A stretch of DNA of 64,000 nt, taken from assembly GCA_032622095.1 (NCBI GenBank), contig CP136064.1:273261614-273325613 (forward strand), in the 5' to 3' direction. The stretch's first letter is position 1. Each line of letters starts with the position of its first letter. A program made the translations under genes and the position numbers. The notes beneath the pieces were generated by a model. That model saw only the letters and a program-made list of their open reading frames with translations, searched no databases and was not told the origin of the DNA. Of the stretch, positions 36,268-47,499 are shown piece after piece. The stretch is from Siphonodentalium dalli. Lineage: Eukaryota > Mollusca > Scaphopoda > Gadilida > Siphonodentaliidae.

Positions 36268-36600
36268 TACTGACGATGATGATGATGATTGGGATGATGT
36301 TGAGAACGACGACGTTGATCGATGATGACGATGTTAATGTTGAACGTGAGGAAGAAGATGACTATATTGATGATGATGATAATGATAATGATGACGATGA
36401 TGATGATGTACATGATGATGAAAATGATGTTGAAGATGAGGAAATTAGATTATGACGATGACGTCAATGATGACGGTGGCGATGACGACGATGAAGATTA
36501 TGATGATGACATGGACGACGGCGATGATGATTACGATGATTATGTCGATGGTGGTGACGACGATGATGATGATAATGATGATGATGACGATGATGATGAT
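36268..36600. repeat. (GAT/GAC)n trinucleotide block
   Basis: Imperfect GAT/GAC repeats over ~330 bp. The Asp-rich frames here (36258-36455, 36322-36636) and the His-rich minus frame are low-complexity by-products. Confidence 0.9.
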
Positions 36601-36639
36601 GGGCTGACTGATTTGTATTATTCAATGATGGACTAGGAA

Positions 36640-38074
36640 ATATTTCCCTGCAAGAGTGCATTGTAGCACATCCATAATTTGGCAGTAATCGTTACCATGA
36701 AGTCCAGAAAGACGTATACATCATCAACTGCTGTACACATATCACCAGTAATGTGAGTCAAATGAAGCAAGATCATTTCGTCCAATGAAAGATCATCAAT
36801 CTTGATAAAACATTCTACGCCATAACGATCAATAATATCAAAAAAACATATTATTCCGTAGTGATGTCAGGGAACTGCATTCAATGAGAACGTGCTGTAC
36901 TTTATCAAGGTACATTTTATAGCAGTTAGGACACTGGATAAGTGCTTCGTTTAAGTACGTTGTTGCATCGATCACAAGAGCTGTGGTTAGATAGGAATGT
37001 TTATTATGTGAAAATTTTCGACAGAGTCGCCAAAGATCAGACATGTTTAGGTTGTCATGTACATTCCGAAACCGATTGAATGATGGGTCAATTTCCGTTC
37101 TAATTTTCCAATCTGACTCGGTTGTGTTTCGAATATTATTTCTCGTTAGCGCCTTCCACGACTCTTTCGAGAGAAATACGCCATACCTGATGTACTCATA
37201 TACTCCATCAGTCAAGTTGTATTTCACGAGTAATGAAAATACTTCGCCAATAAAAGTTGTTGTCGGGTTCTGTGAGTAAACGTAATCAAACAGCCTAGTT
37301 TCAAAGATTGTTTTACAAGCCTTTCCAAGCGTTAGTCGACAAAGGGCTCCAAAGAGTGAAATTTTTCTGGCATCAATACTAACTTGAAGTGGATATGTTC
37401 CTAGCAGGGCAGTAACGACATCGGTCCTGCATCGGGCAGGTAGGCCCTGAATACGCTTCAAGCAAAATCTGTGAACTCTTTCGAGCTTGATCAAGTTAGA
37501 GGCTGATAAGCCACAGAGAAATTCTGAACCGTAAAGTCCACGAGAAAGTACCACTGATTTATACATTACCATTGAACTCTGAGGTGTTATGCCTCCTGCG
37601 TACATACCGGCAGTGCTTAACATAAGATATGTCGACCGAATTTTTGAGCTGACACTTTCTGTAAGAGTGTTTGGAAAGTCACTTTTGTGTAATGGTATGC
37701 CCAGGTGCGTGACTGAATCCGTTTTATTAACTGCTATGCCATTTAGCATCCATGTGCGATTGATAGAGGCGTATTTAGATTTCTCATTGAAGATAATTAC
37801 CTGACATTTCTGTTGGTTATACATAAATCGCCATTTTTTACTGTAATTGCCACATATATTACACATTTTTTGTATTCCATATGATGAAAGCGAGAGGATG
37901 GTCATATCATCTGCCTGTGTGGGAGACGAGCAGTTGATATTTAGCAGCCTGAAACCAAAGTTCGAGTGTTCGAGCTCACTGAGCAAACTGTCTATGTAGA
38001 TGGCGTAGAAAATCGGAGCGAGGGTACTTCCCTGCCTTGTTCCCTGGCTAATAGATATTATACGTGATGTAAGA
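36640..38074 (-). mobile_element. 5'-truncated QADD-type LINE
   Basis: A minus-strand non-LTR element keeping the second half of the reverse transcriptase and the C-terminal region. The 5' end is truncated within the palm and abuts an 84-bp segment also found at 36022-36105. No clear 3' tail is visible, because the 3' side runs into the GAT microsatellite. Confidence 0.85.
36660..38074 (-). pseudogene. LINE reverse transcriptase, C-terminal part
   Basis: The 463-codon frame (36838-38229) includes ~50 N-terminal residues that are not LINE. LINE homology starts near LTSRIISISQGTRQGS. Visible motifs are GTRQGSTLAPIFYAIYIDSL, then PTQADDMTILSLS (the palm DD box with Gln before Ala), HLGIPL, LYGSEFLCGL, and a CPNCYKMYLDKVQHVLIEC knuckle (C-x2-C...H-x4-C). 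Motif A with the first catalytic Asp is missing. A run of seven A at ~36840 causes a one-base frameshift that stops the frame early. In the other frame the C terminus continues with FFDIIDRYGVECF and resembles the element at 47547. Not functional. Confidence 0.85.
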
Positions 38075-38158
38075 TTTTCATTGGAGCCATAGATTGGTGT
38101 GGGCGTGGTCGTGAAGGTGTATCGAGGCATATGTAAAATAATTAGTTGTTTGTAACCT
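38075..38158. repeat. 84-bp duplicate, copy B
   Basis: Lies directly at the 5' end of the minus-strand QADD LINE. See 36022-36105. Confidence 0.85.
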
Positions 38159-38229
38159 ATAGGTCTCGCGAGATCATGGACACCACGTGGTAAAACTGGT
38201 AATAGGAGGGGGTATTTTTTACCGGTCAT

Positions 38230-38575
38230 ATTAAGTAATTGCTGTATGCCCTAACAGCGTGTTACAGTTAGTTGGTTACTCTTTGTAGCACACATGTAAG
38301 GTCGGCTCATTAGAGTAGGGATATGTACTATGTCACTAAGTCATTTAAGGCCACACTTGGATTGCCACTTCACGAAAACGAAAATATATCATTTCTTAAA
38401 GTGATATAATTCATTCTCAGATTTGACACTTTTCACGAATTAGATATCTTCGCATGTAAAAAGTTATTTTGGGCATATCCAGCATTATTATTGATAACTA
38501 TTCACATCTAGCTAACACATGTGATTTAAGATGTTTTATTAAATCAATCAATCGACCAACACTCCAGTAATTTAC
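38230..38575. other. No recognised feature
   Basis: Nothing recognised apart from AATCAATCAATCGACC near 38542, possibly another LINE tail. Confidence 0.4.
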
Positions 38576-39215
38576 TCAATTAATCAATTTATTTGTACTT
38601 TTGCATCAAACGATCAAGCGTACACATACATGAAATAATAGGTAATAAAAGACAATAGGTAACAACAGAGCATACTTAAATATAATACATGAGATAAGCA
38701 GGTACATAATTAGTTTATGGTGATGACTGGTAGTATTTTAGGTAATTAATTAAGGGGTGCTTACTCTCGTATGGTTTCCTATTCTTTGTAGTAGTTCTGG
38801 ACTAGGTTGCCATATTCCCTTTTTTTTCTAATCCGTGATGAATAAAACGGGCAAGGGCATTTATGAAAAGCGGATCAGTACATTGCAGTATGCGATTGAA
38901 TTGATCTAACCCCGATAGTTGTTGTATATTATATGGTAGTTTGTTAAAGTGATGGGTTCGTTCTTGTGCGAGTAATGAACAGCTCGTAATAAGATGTAAT
39001 TCGTCATCCTTCTCATTGCACAGTTCGCAAATGCGATATTGTTCGTCAACATTTTGATGACGACCTCGTTCAATTCCCAACGACTGCATGGGAACCGATT
39101 CGTAGCCGTGTAAGTGATTCCCAAGGTTTTGTTATTTTACATTCATTTAAGTAGTCTTCTAATTTCGTCTCAGTCTTAAATTGTCTGTATGTTTTTAATT
39201 TGTAACAGGGTGGAG
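38576..39215 (-). mobile_element. LINE 3' fragment
   Basis: Minus-strand fragment whose 3' end reads TGCAAAAGTACAAATAAATT and continues GATTAATTGAG. The coding part is in two frames: upstream TRLRIGSHAV (39060-39190) and downstream GIERGRHQNVDEQ, then CELCNEKDDELHLITSC (C-x2-C...H-x4-C, 38802-39089). One frameshift near 39085 separates them. Homology ends near 39215. Confidence 0.8.
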
Positions 39216-39760
39216 TTCGTCCGTCATTCATTTCGTCCGTTAATCACCAAAATTATTTCCATTAAATTAATTAAACATGCTATTTTGGACCATTAATTAA
39301 TACCGCCCTGTACCGAAAATTCGGGAAATTTCAGAAATTCCCTGATTCGGACCACATTTTTCGACGGAACTTCCTAAACCATCTAGGATTCCGATTTACC
39401 AACTAAAATAAAATGTACAGGTAAGAACTTAGTGATCTCTTGCCAAATTCATCTTGTTCACAGTCTAAAAATTCCAAAATTTAGATTGTTTTCCTCGGAA
39501 TTGCCAAAAGTTGAAATTTTGCCAAATATTGGGGGTGTCACACCCCTACATCCACCTGTAGCTACGTCCCTGACATCATGCTATTTAATACACGCTGAAT
39601 AAGTCAACTGTGGACGTTGTAGATGCGTTGTTGATCCGTTGGCAATGCAGTTATATGGATTACACCTTGAACCAATTATAGGTCGTAGTCCAATATCATG
39701 CATTTGAACGCCGGTATAACAACAATAAATGTGTCTAGGTATGGTATGGAATCGATAGAA
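39216..39760. other. No recognised feature
   Basis: No gene seen. GGGGGTGTCACACCCC at 39529 is a small hairpin. Confidence 0.4.
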
Positions 39761-40590
39761 TAGAATAGAATAGATTTATTAGCAATGAACACCCTTCCGG
39801 GCAGAATGCTTTTACAATGAACATAATAGTACATTTTCATTTCACATACATCATATTATATAATGTATACATTCATTGTGATTATTGAAGTATAGTTATT
39901 TCAAGGAAAATATAACAACATAAAAAATTAAATAGATCAATTGTTGCATCCAATTTGACATTCTGATCTTAACTGAAAGTACTGTCGGATCAAGCTGCAG
40001 ACTTTCGCACAATTTGATCTGTTATCGTTCCTCAATATCATCTTAAACTTATGTATATCATCCAAGTTATTATATGCCTTTGAATGCTTTGTCATTATTT
40101 TATTGATCTCTGATCGCAAGGTACTATATATTTGACATTCCATTAAAAAGTGAAATTCATCCTCGATCGTTGATGTACTACATTTGCATACTCGTTTTCA
40201 AGAGGTATTTGAGGTTGACAATGTCTTCCTTTTTCAATTGCAAGATTGTGATTACTTATGCGTAGTCTAGTGAACATATTTCGATCCTTAGCAGAGTGCG
40301 TGCATTCCAAATATAATTCTAAACTAATATTTCGTTTCACAACCCGATAAGTCCTTAATTTGTTTTTCTTATCTTTTTCGGTATTATCGGCCATACTGTC
40401 TATAAACTTACATACATGCATTTCCTTCAGTTTGTTTTTTCAAATTAATCATAAATGTCAATGGGTTTGTCTGGTTTGTGATATTGGACATATCAATAAT
40501 TTGCGGAAATGAAAAGATAGACATATCAGCGGGAAGTAGGTGTTGATCTTTAATAGCTTGCGATAAAAGACCGCCAACATCTGACCTACT
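39761..40590 (-). mobile_element. Older LINE, 3' half (interrupted)
   Basis: The minus strand carries the C-terminal region of a FADD-type LINE in three overlapping frames (40408-40614, 40143-40421, 39937-40143), so at least two frameshifts. Motifs are KNKLRTYRVVKRN, MFTRLRISNHNLAIEKGRH and NNRSN-type C-terminal sequence. The 3' end reads GCTAATAAATCTATTCTATT with a (TATTC)n tail at 39761-39778. The 5' half of the same element appears to lie at 43863-44262, beyond the inserted LINE. Confidence 0.8.
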
Positions 40591-43500
40591 GGTCATCCGA
40601 ACGAGCCAAGACAACTGACCTAGACTCTATTTTCTCATGTCTAGAGACAAAGCTTATTGAAGTAAACGACTCGGACATGGTTATATTAGGCGGTGACTTT
40701 AATGCTCGCACCGCGGAGCGACCTGATTTCGTTATTTCGGAAAATGATCGATCCGATAGGGAGCCCCGAAATAGTATTGACAAGGTAGTGAACTCCTTTG
40801 GTGAACAACTTCTATCTCTATGTCGCACCGCCGAGTTACGAATTGTGAACGGACGATGTAGTGGAGATCGCCTTGGGAGCCTCACATCTTACCAATACAA
40901 CGGTGCTAGTGTAGTCGATTACATAATAATATCAGATAGATACTTGGCGGATGTAGATTATCTATGTGTTCAATCACCTAATGTACTTTCTGATCACTGC
41001 CAACTTTCAGCTCATATTGAATATAAAGTACCAATCCGAAACCCATCGGACATAGAACCAAAATACAAATATATCAGACCAACATATAAATTGAAATGGA
41101 CCCCTGAAAGTGACCAATTGGCATACCAAAAGATAAATCAACCATACATCAAATGGAAACTAAATAACTTTATGAATCATAATTATGCCCCCACTATGGC
41201 GGACATAGAACAGTCTACGGATGATCTTATGACAGTTATAACTGAAATAAACGAATCAGCTGCTTCAAAGGTAGTTTATAGACGCAAAAATGGAACCCCG
41301 AAAAAGCATCCATGGTTCGACGATCGTTGTCGAACACTTAAACAGGACTTAGATAAAGCCATAACAACTATGAGGAAGAACCCACATGATAAGTTAATAT
41401 ACGTCAAATTTTTCACACTAAAGAAACAATACAAGCGGCAATTAAAACAGAAAACAAGAACTTACTATCAGAATTTATGTGAAAAATTGGACAAACTATC
41501 TACAGGCAACCCATCGGAATATTGGAAATTAGTGAAACAATTTACCGATGGCCCAAAAGAGGGAACTTCACTAGACCCGGATGTAGCAGTTAATTTTGTT
41601 AACACGCTACTTTGCAGACCACAAAGTCAGACAAATGCAGAAATAACAAATTATAATTTACCACCACCAAAACAACTTATAAGTAATACAATAATCTCGG
41701 CACAAGAAATTTTGACAGCAACTAAGAATTTGAAACGCAACAAAGCACCAGGACCAGATAACGTTTCTAATGAACTATTAAAGGTACTGTTTCCTAACAT
41801 GGTAGGCTGCTTCGCAAAATTATTTAACCGCATCCTGTCATCGGGACATTACCCAACGGATTGGAGCAAATCTGTACTCACACTTTTATACAAGAAAGGG
41901 AACCGTTTTGACCCAAATAATTACCGGCCTATTGCTTTGAGTTCGGCCGTTGGCAAACTTTTCAACAAGGTAATAAACTCCCGGATTAATTCATTTCTTG
42001 AGGACCATAATCTGATAAGTGACAATCAATTTGGATTTCGCGAGGGTAGAAGCACGGTTGATAGTGCCTTTGTTTTAAAAACTATCGTTGATAAATAGGT
42101 AAAGAGGGTTAAAAAACCACTATATGCAGTTTTCGTCGATTTCAGGAAAGCATTTGATACAGTAGACAGATGCACGCTTTTCAATAAAATGAGGCGGCTT
42201 GGTATAGATGGCCAGATTCTCCGAGTAATTAAATCTATTTATCATAAAAGTACATATCAACTGAAAACTAGCAATGGTGTGGGCCCGCCGCTACTTTCTA
42301 CAATTGGAGTCAGACAGGGGTGTTCAATTTCACCTACGTTATTCAAAATATACATAGACGGTATATCATCCATCTTCGATACAGAATGCAAACCAGCTTT
42401 TATAAATGAAAACCCAATTAATCACCTGTTATTCGCGGACGATCTGGTATTGCTATCCACATCCCCCAGAGGCATGCAAAGATGTCTTGATAATTTACAA
42501 CACTTCGCAGAATCGAACGCACTTCAAATAAATACCGACAAAACCAAATCTATCTTATTCACAAATAAACGAACAGTAACAACTCCCACGTTTAACTTGG
42601 CTCATGATATATAATTATATATAATTTCACCCGTGGATCATTACTCATACCTAGGTATCGTATTTCACAAGAAAGGCAAATTTGCTATGGCACAAGCGGA
42701 AATGATTAATAAAGCATGTAGAGCAATGCATAGCCTCAAGCGATCACTTCAAAGCAAACATGCGCCATCACCACAGATTCTCGTTAAACTTTTCGATCAG
42801 TTAATAAAGCCTATTCTATTATATGGCTCGGAACTGTGGATAAATGAACATCATATATTCAATAGAAAAGATTTGGACGGAGAGAAGCTGCACGTTGAAT
42901 ATTGTAAAATGGCTCTTGGAATAGGCAACAAGGCGTCAAATTACGCAGCGATGGCGGAGCTGGGCAGATATCCTATTACAATAGATGCCACCATCAAATT
43001 CTTCGCATTCAATGTCAAATTACAACGGCACGAGCGTCACACGTTACTTAATGATGCGTACACCGATAATAAACTTATCAAAGGGAACGTACAATTAGAT
43101 GACATAATACGGAAGAAATGCCCAAAAGATGCGAAGATTCGGCCCGCGGCGATAAACTTATGTAGCCAACTGAAAGAGGCATACCGATCGGAATTCACCA
43201 AAGTGCTTACGGCAACTACCGCAATCAGAGGAGATGGTGGTAATAAATTGAGAACCTATGCGCTTGTCAAACATGGATATTATATAGAACCCTATCTCAA
43301 ATATACAATCAACAATGAGGCAAGAAGTATGTTTACACGTTTGCGAATCAGTAATCATAACCTTGCTATTGAAAAACTAAGACATATATATCCTGTTAAA
43401 TCCGAAGCAGCTAGAATATGCTTATTTTGCAAAGAAGGAAAGTCTATAGAAAATGAGATTCACTTTATTACCGAATGTAACGCATATAAGTCCATAAGAA

Positions 43501-43673
43501 ATGATCTCTACTCACAGTTAGAATTATATAAGCCGGGATTTTTACAATGGAAAGAAACTGACAAATTTATATTTTTTATGAGTAACAATGACCCGAATGT
43601 CTGTTCGTTAATATGCCGTAAGATTAACTTATGTTTTAAACAAAGATCAATGTTATCAGCCATGAATACATAA
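40591..43673 (+). pseudogene. LINE endonuclease-reverse transcriptase ORF
   Basis: One continuous reading frame with two nonsense codons encodes the replication polyprotein of a non-LTR retrotransposon (target nicking by the endonuclease, then target-primed reverse transcription). From Met at 40677: GGDFNAR (residues 5-11) and VLSDHC (103-108, the catalytic SDH) mark the endonuclease. NKAPGPD (355-361), YRPIALSSAVGKLFNKVI (416-433) and QFGFREGRST (451-460) are early reverse transcriptase motifs. After the TAG comes VFVDFRKAFDTVD (first catalytic Asp, ~42130), then GVRQGCSISP and LLFADDLVLLS (~42430). After the TAA come YLGIVFHKKG, LYGSELW, FTRLRISNHNLAIEK and a CLFCKEGKSIENEIHFITEC knuckle. 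Upstream of Met the frame reads back to ~40591 (TTDLDSIFSCL). All catalytic residues in the retained part are present. The L2/CR1/Jockey end of the LINE tree is likely; the clade was not determined. Confidence 0.9.
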
Positions 43674-43862
43674 AGGCTCACACCCGCGAAATTATCACCC
43701 GATCTGCTACCAAGGGTGTCATATCATAACATATTGTTGTATCTATCTTGTGTATATGTATTTTTGTGTTCTCTTATTTCATGTTTCAATGTCATTATGT
43801 ACATGTATTTCTGCAACCTGTCCACATTTGGATGTCTATATTGCAATAAAGTTATCTTATCT
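40591..43862 (+). mobile_element. Near-complete FADD-type LINE, nested insertion
   Basis: A 3.27-kb plus-strand non-LTR retrotransposon. It starts inside the apurinic-endonuclease domain, runs through reverse transcriptase and knuckle, and ends with GCAATAAAGTTATCTTATCT. It sits in opposite orientation inside another LINE. The 5' truncation removes ORF1 and roughly the first half of the endonuclease. Only two in-frame stops (TAG at 42096, TAA at 42612) break it, so it is young compared with its host element. Confidence 0.85.
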
Positions 43863-44262
43863 GGTGAGAGTAATTTCGTTGCGTAAGACGCTGTTCTTAA
43901 GATGGCATCATGTGTTAAAGGGAATCTCCCAAGCTCCGCGCGAACGGCTTGGTTTGAGGCGAATTTTCCGACACCTAGTACTTGTTTGCAGAATTTAATA
44001 TGTAACTGTTCCAACTCTGATTTGTCCGCATTACTTTTTAACATATAAGATCCCCATAGTTCGCTACCGTAGAGCTGAATTGGTTTGATTAGTTTATCAT
44101 ATAACTTCAACATTATTTTAATTGGTGGTAATGAGGTTGTTTTGAACGCGTCAAACAAGGAATACATAGCTTTCCTTCCTTTCGCATTTAGGTCAGACAT
44201 TGCATTTTTAAAAGAACCTGTTCTGGTAAAATTTATTCCCAAAAAAGTGTAGTTACATGTTT
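43863..44262 (-). mobile_element. Older LINE, 5' part (interrupted)
   Basis: The minus-strand frame (to ~44262) reads CNYTFLGINFTRTGSFKNAM, KLIKPIQLYGSELWG and FCKQVLGVGKFASNQAV, ending ...SYATKLLS at the insertion point. This aligns with the stretch of the plus LINE just before the part matched by the fragment at 39761-40590. The two minus-strand pieces are therefore one element split by the insertion. The last ~45 codons of the open frame, down to 43724, are antisense 3' UTR of the inserted LINE. Truncated at its own 5' end near 44262. Confidence 0.8.
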
Positions 44263-44344
44263 GTACCAGACACACTTTCGCTTGTATAAGAAATACCAGC
44301 CTGGCCCCATGAAATCAGCACATAGTGGCCTCAATGATTTTTCC

Positions 44345-44917
44345 TTTTCAGCCCATAAAGCTTATTTGTGTCTCGTGTTCATCTCTACACGCTATACGAG
44401 ACTTTTTGGTGTCATCGTTTTCAGCACCATTATGGAATATTTCAAAATGAATTAGTACCATATAGTGATATAGAGCTGAAAATATATAATTAAAATTAAG
44501 CACGAATCTAGTGAATTAACGGAATGTTTTGATGTTATGAATTACGCCGAATACGGGCTCATCGCAACAATATGGTATATATGATATTATTTCAGGAGAA
44601 TATGTTGAAAATACACACGCAGTATCCTAGCCTGTTTCGTGAAAATAAGTTCATATGGAATATATATAATATTTGTTTTTCGCTTTCAGCCCATATATAG
44701 AGCTAATTTTTTTTTTCTTTTCATTCTTATATACGAGAGTATTTGGGGTCATCGTTTTCAGCACTATATGCGATTATATCAATATGAAATTGTCCCACAT
44801 AACGCTGAAAATAAACATTCAATTTAAGCTTGAAACCATCTTTTACTAAGTAACGGAAAAGTCTGATTATGGTGTTCTGAATTATAAATCCAATACGGGC
44901 TTATTGCAATAATAGGG
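44345..44917. repeat. Diverged ~230-bp direct duplication
   Basis: 44345-44575 and 44683-44917 share TTTCAGCCCATA, TACGAGA followed by TTT-GG-GTCATCGTTTTCAGCAC, GCTGAAAATA and AATACGGGCT in order, at perhaps 70 percent identity. No terminal structure seen. Confidence 0.55.
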
Positions 44918-45010
44918 ACTTTTTCGTGTAATTTTCGGCCAAATTGAATGGTGGTATATCAGGGGGAATTCTATAAATAATACCCAAATCTTACGCATTT
45001 CAATTATTTA

Positions 45011-45693
45011 CACGGTGGTGCAAGATCGGTGGCGCAACGGTGGCGAAAACGGTGGTGATTTTGAAGATGGCGACGGGCGATGTTTTGATGAGTATGTATG
45101 TCAGAAATCACGTTTTACATCACATGTGTTACGTTTGTGTTTACTGATATTTCATCCGATTGCTTTGGAATATAATAATGTACGCTGGGACATACGATAT
45201 GTGGTGATTGAATTTGTTATTACGCGTGATTGTTTATATTTATTAACCCATTTCACCACTTATACTGTGGTATTCGAGCATACATGAAGCCACCAACCCG
45301 CCCGACCCCAATATCCATTACAATTAAACAATACATTAAGCCTTTACAACGGGAAGGACGGGCCGGCGTATATCTATATGGTACATGATTGAAGGTTCGA
45401 ATAGTGAACTTGTTCAATCGACCTAATTTGATGTGAAAGCCATGGGTATTTTCGTGATTTCTCTTAGTTTATGCATTCTAAATTAATATGTAATGACGCG
45501 TGGGTACTTATATTATTAAATTTGACATAAGGGAAGTCAATCGGGAGATCTGTATTGCCTATATAGATATTAATTTTTTTTTTTATGCCGGTGACGACTA
45601 TTGCGGTGGCGACGAATTTATGCCGGCGGCGACTAAATTTATTAACATTTCTTACATCGCCACCGTTTTCGCCACCGATATTGCACCACTGTG
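45011..45693. mobile_element. 683-bp MITE with CACAGTG-type ends
   Basis: The left end is CACGGTGGTGCAAGATCGG; the right end, read inward, is CACAGTGGTGCAATATCGG. Both run on into TGGCG...GAAAACGGTGG, a ~40-bp terminal inverted repeat with one 11-bp indel. ATTTA flanks both sides (45006-45010 and 45694-45698), a 5-bp target duplication. Ends of CAC-R-GTG type with 5-bp duplications are the Transib/RAG-like signature, so a non-autonomous Transib-type element is my best reading. The 90-codon internal frame is not a transposase. Confidence 0.75.
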
Positions 45694-45698
45694 ATTTA

Positions 45699-45945
45699 GG
45701 GTCCTGTGAATAATCGAGATTCGATGAAAAACGAATCGACTAATATTCTTCATAAGTGCACATCTATCGCTTTATTGTTGTTTAAGTTCTTGGTTCACTA
45801 ATTCCAAAATGAAATAGGTTCAGTTTGGGCTCGTTAGTTAATAACTTCACCCGTTGTTATAGTCTGGGTTCCAAATTGAATCAATTGAATTCAAGGGAGC
45901 AATTTTCGATTCGACGTTTCGGAATTTCCGATATTCACAGGACCC
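45699..45945. mobile_element. 247-bp TA-type MITE
   Basis: The left end GGGTCCTGTGAATAATCGAG is matched by the reverse complement of the right end, with a one-base gap after GAATA. Matching goes on imperfectly to GAATCG. TA flanks both sides (45697-45698 and 45946-45947), as for Tc1/mariner. It abuts the preceding element: the two share the ATTTA/TA between them. Confidence 0.8.
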
Positions 45946-45947
45946 TA

Positions 45948-47259
45948 ACAGTAACTGTTCCTCCATACAAACCAATGTAAAATTTACAAATTTGCATGCT
46001 ATAACCATTCAATTCATCGGTCAATATTTACACTCCAATATGTCAGTGGCTATGGAACGCGAATTTAAACTCGGGATTGGTGTAGAGTCCACCACGTGAC
46101 GCTCGGGAACCGGTTGCAACACGTGCCGACCAGAGCACGTGTTATATTGACCAGCGATATTACTAGTAAGTGCAGACCACACAACTTCGGGTCTGTGATA
46201 ACTTGCACATAATGTTGCTTCCGACTTATTGCTATTTCACAACGAATGACACAATAACTCACGCCTATTATAATAGGCATGTTACTATGAACAACATGCG
46301 AAGCCTTGAAGGCCATCGCTCAATTCAGCTGTCTTGAGACAGTCTGTATCTACCATGCACACATACCTATATGTGTTGATCCCTCAGTTACTTTGAGGAA
46401 TCTTAATTCCGCTCTCTCCTGATGAGACCTTAATTGGTTGACAAAATAGGTCGAAACACTAAAAGGCAGTGTAGAGTGCTACATAGAATGTCCCGTCCAT
46501 AGATCGGATGGGATGTTGGTATTTATCCAATTTTATATAAAAACCGAATTTTAGATGTCATTATGTCGACGTATTTCCATAATTATATTATACGCGGAAA
46601 ACCAGGGGGGGGGTGGGGAAAAAACTCCAGGAACGTATGCTTATTTTCTGCGTTCGGGAACTTTTGGGACCCACCCAAATCCGCAAATTTTGTACTACCA
46701 AAATTTAGGTACCCACCCCCATACTGCTTTATTTTATGTGAAATTTAATACAGATTTATGCCCCAATATCTAAAATTTCCCTCATGTTCTGTTTCTGAAA
46801 ATTTTAGATTGGCGGGGATGGGGGGGGGGCTTCACGCAGCCGCCTGGCTTACCCTCATGCATGCAGCTCGTACGACCATGACGAGATAATAATAGTATGT
46901 GCGGTCATTTATATGTGAAAGCAATTTAATTGTATATATAGCTGTCGAAATCTATAATCTTTAATGGATGACCCTTCGTGTTCAGTTCCCAACATCCCAG
47001 ATGGTGCCAATTGATAGCGCACATAAAACGCACATAAAACGTGTTGACCCTAAATGAACCCATGCCAGTATTAGTCAAATCTGGTCAGTGGCCGAAGGGG
47101 GATAACTCAATCTGGTAAATTGTCACCCAATACTATTCTTAAAAATGCATTTTATTCCCAACTGATACTAATTTCATAATATTTCTGACTGGGAATATCA
47201 TTATTTGTATCACAGTAGTCACAATGAATCCACTTACGTAGTTTTAGACACAGAAAACA
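45948..47259. other. No recognised gene; G tracts
   Basis: G tracts at 46604-46612 and 46819-46830. GTTTATAGGCCAGGAGAG and CCCCATA near 47268-47345 resemble the TTTATGGGAC motif near 22200 and again adjoin (CT)n. Confidence 0.4.
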
Positions 47260-47361
47260 CCATCCGGTTTATAGGCCAGGAGAGTAGGTCCCCATAACAC
47301 ATAAGTCCCCACAGGCCAGGTCTAAAGACGGCGCGGTTTCCCCGTAAACCATGTTTAAACA

Positions 47362-47363
<2 letters not shown>

Positions 47364-47395
<32 letters not shown>
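47364..47395. repeat. (CT)n microsatellite
   Basis: About 16 CT units. Confidence 0.9.
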
Positions 47396-47398
<3 letters not shown>

Positions 47399-47499
47399 CT
47401 CACTCTCGAGTTTCTGTCGCACACGCATCCACACTCTTTAACATATAAACATATTTAAAAGTATTTCAATATGCCTTGTCGATTACAGTCACTTGGAAG

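Noticed and set aside
36258-36661. Asp-rich and His-rich proteins
   Set aside because: Low-complexity translations of a GAT trinucleotide repeat in several frames at once.
43724-43862. C-terminal 45 codons of the minus-strand LINE frame
   Set aside because: This part is the antisense of the inserted LINE's 3' end; homology to LINE protein stops at 43863.
45015-45287. Gly/Asp-rich 90-codon protein in the CACAGTG-ended MITE
   Set aside because: Starts inside the terminal inverted repeat and shows no DDE or RAG-like motif.
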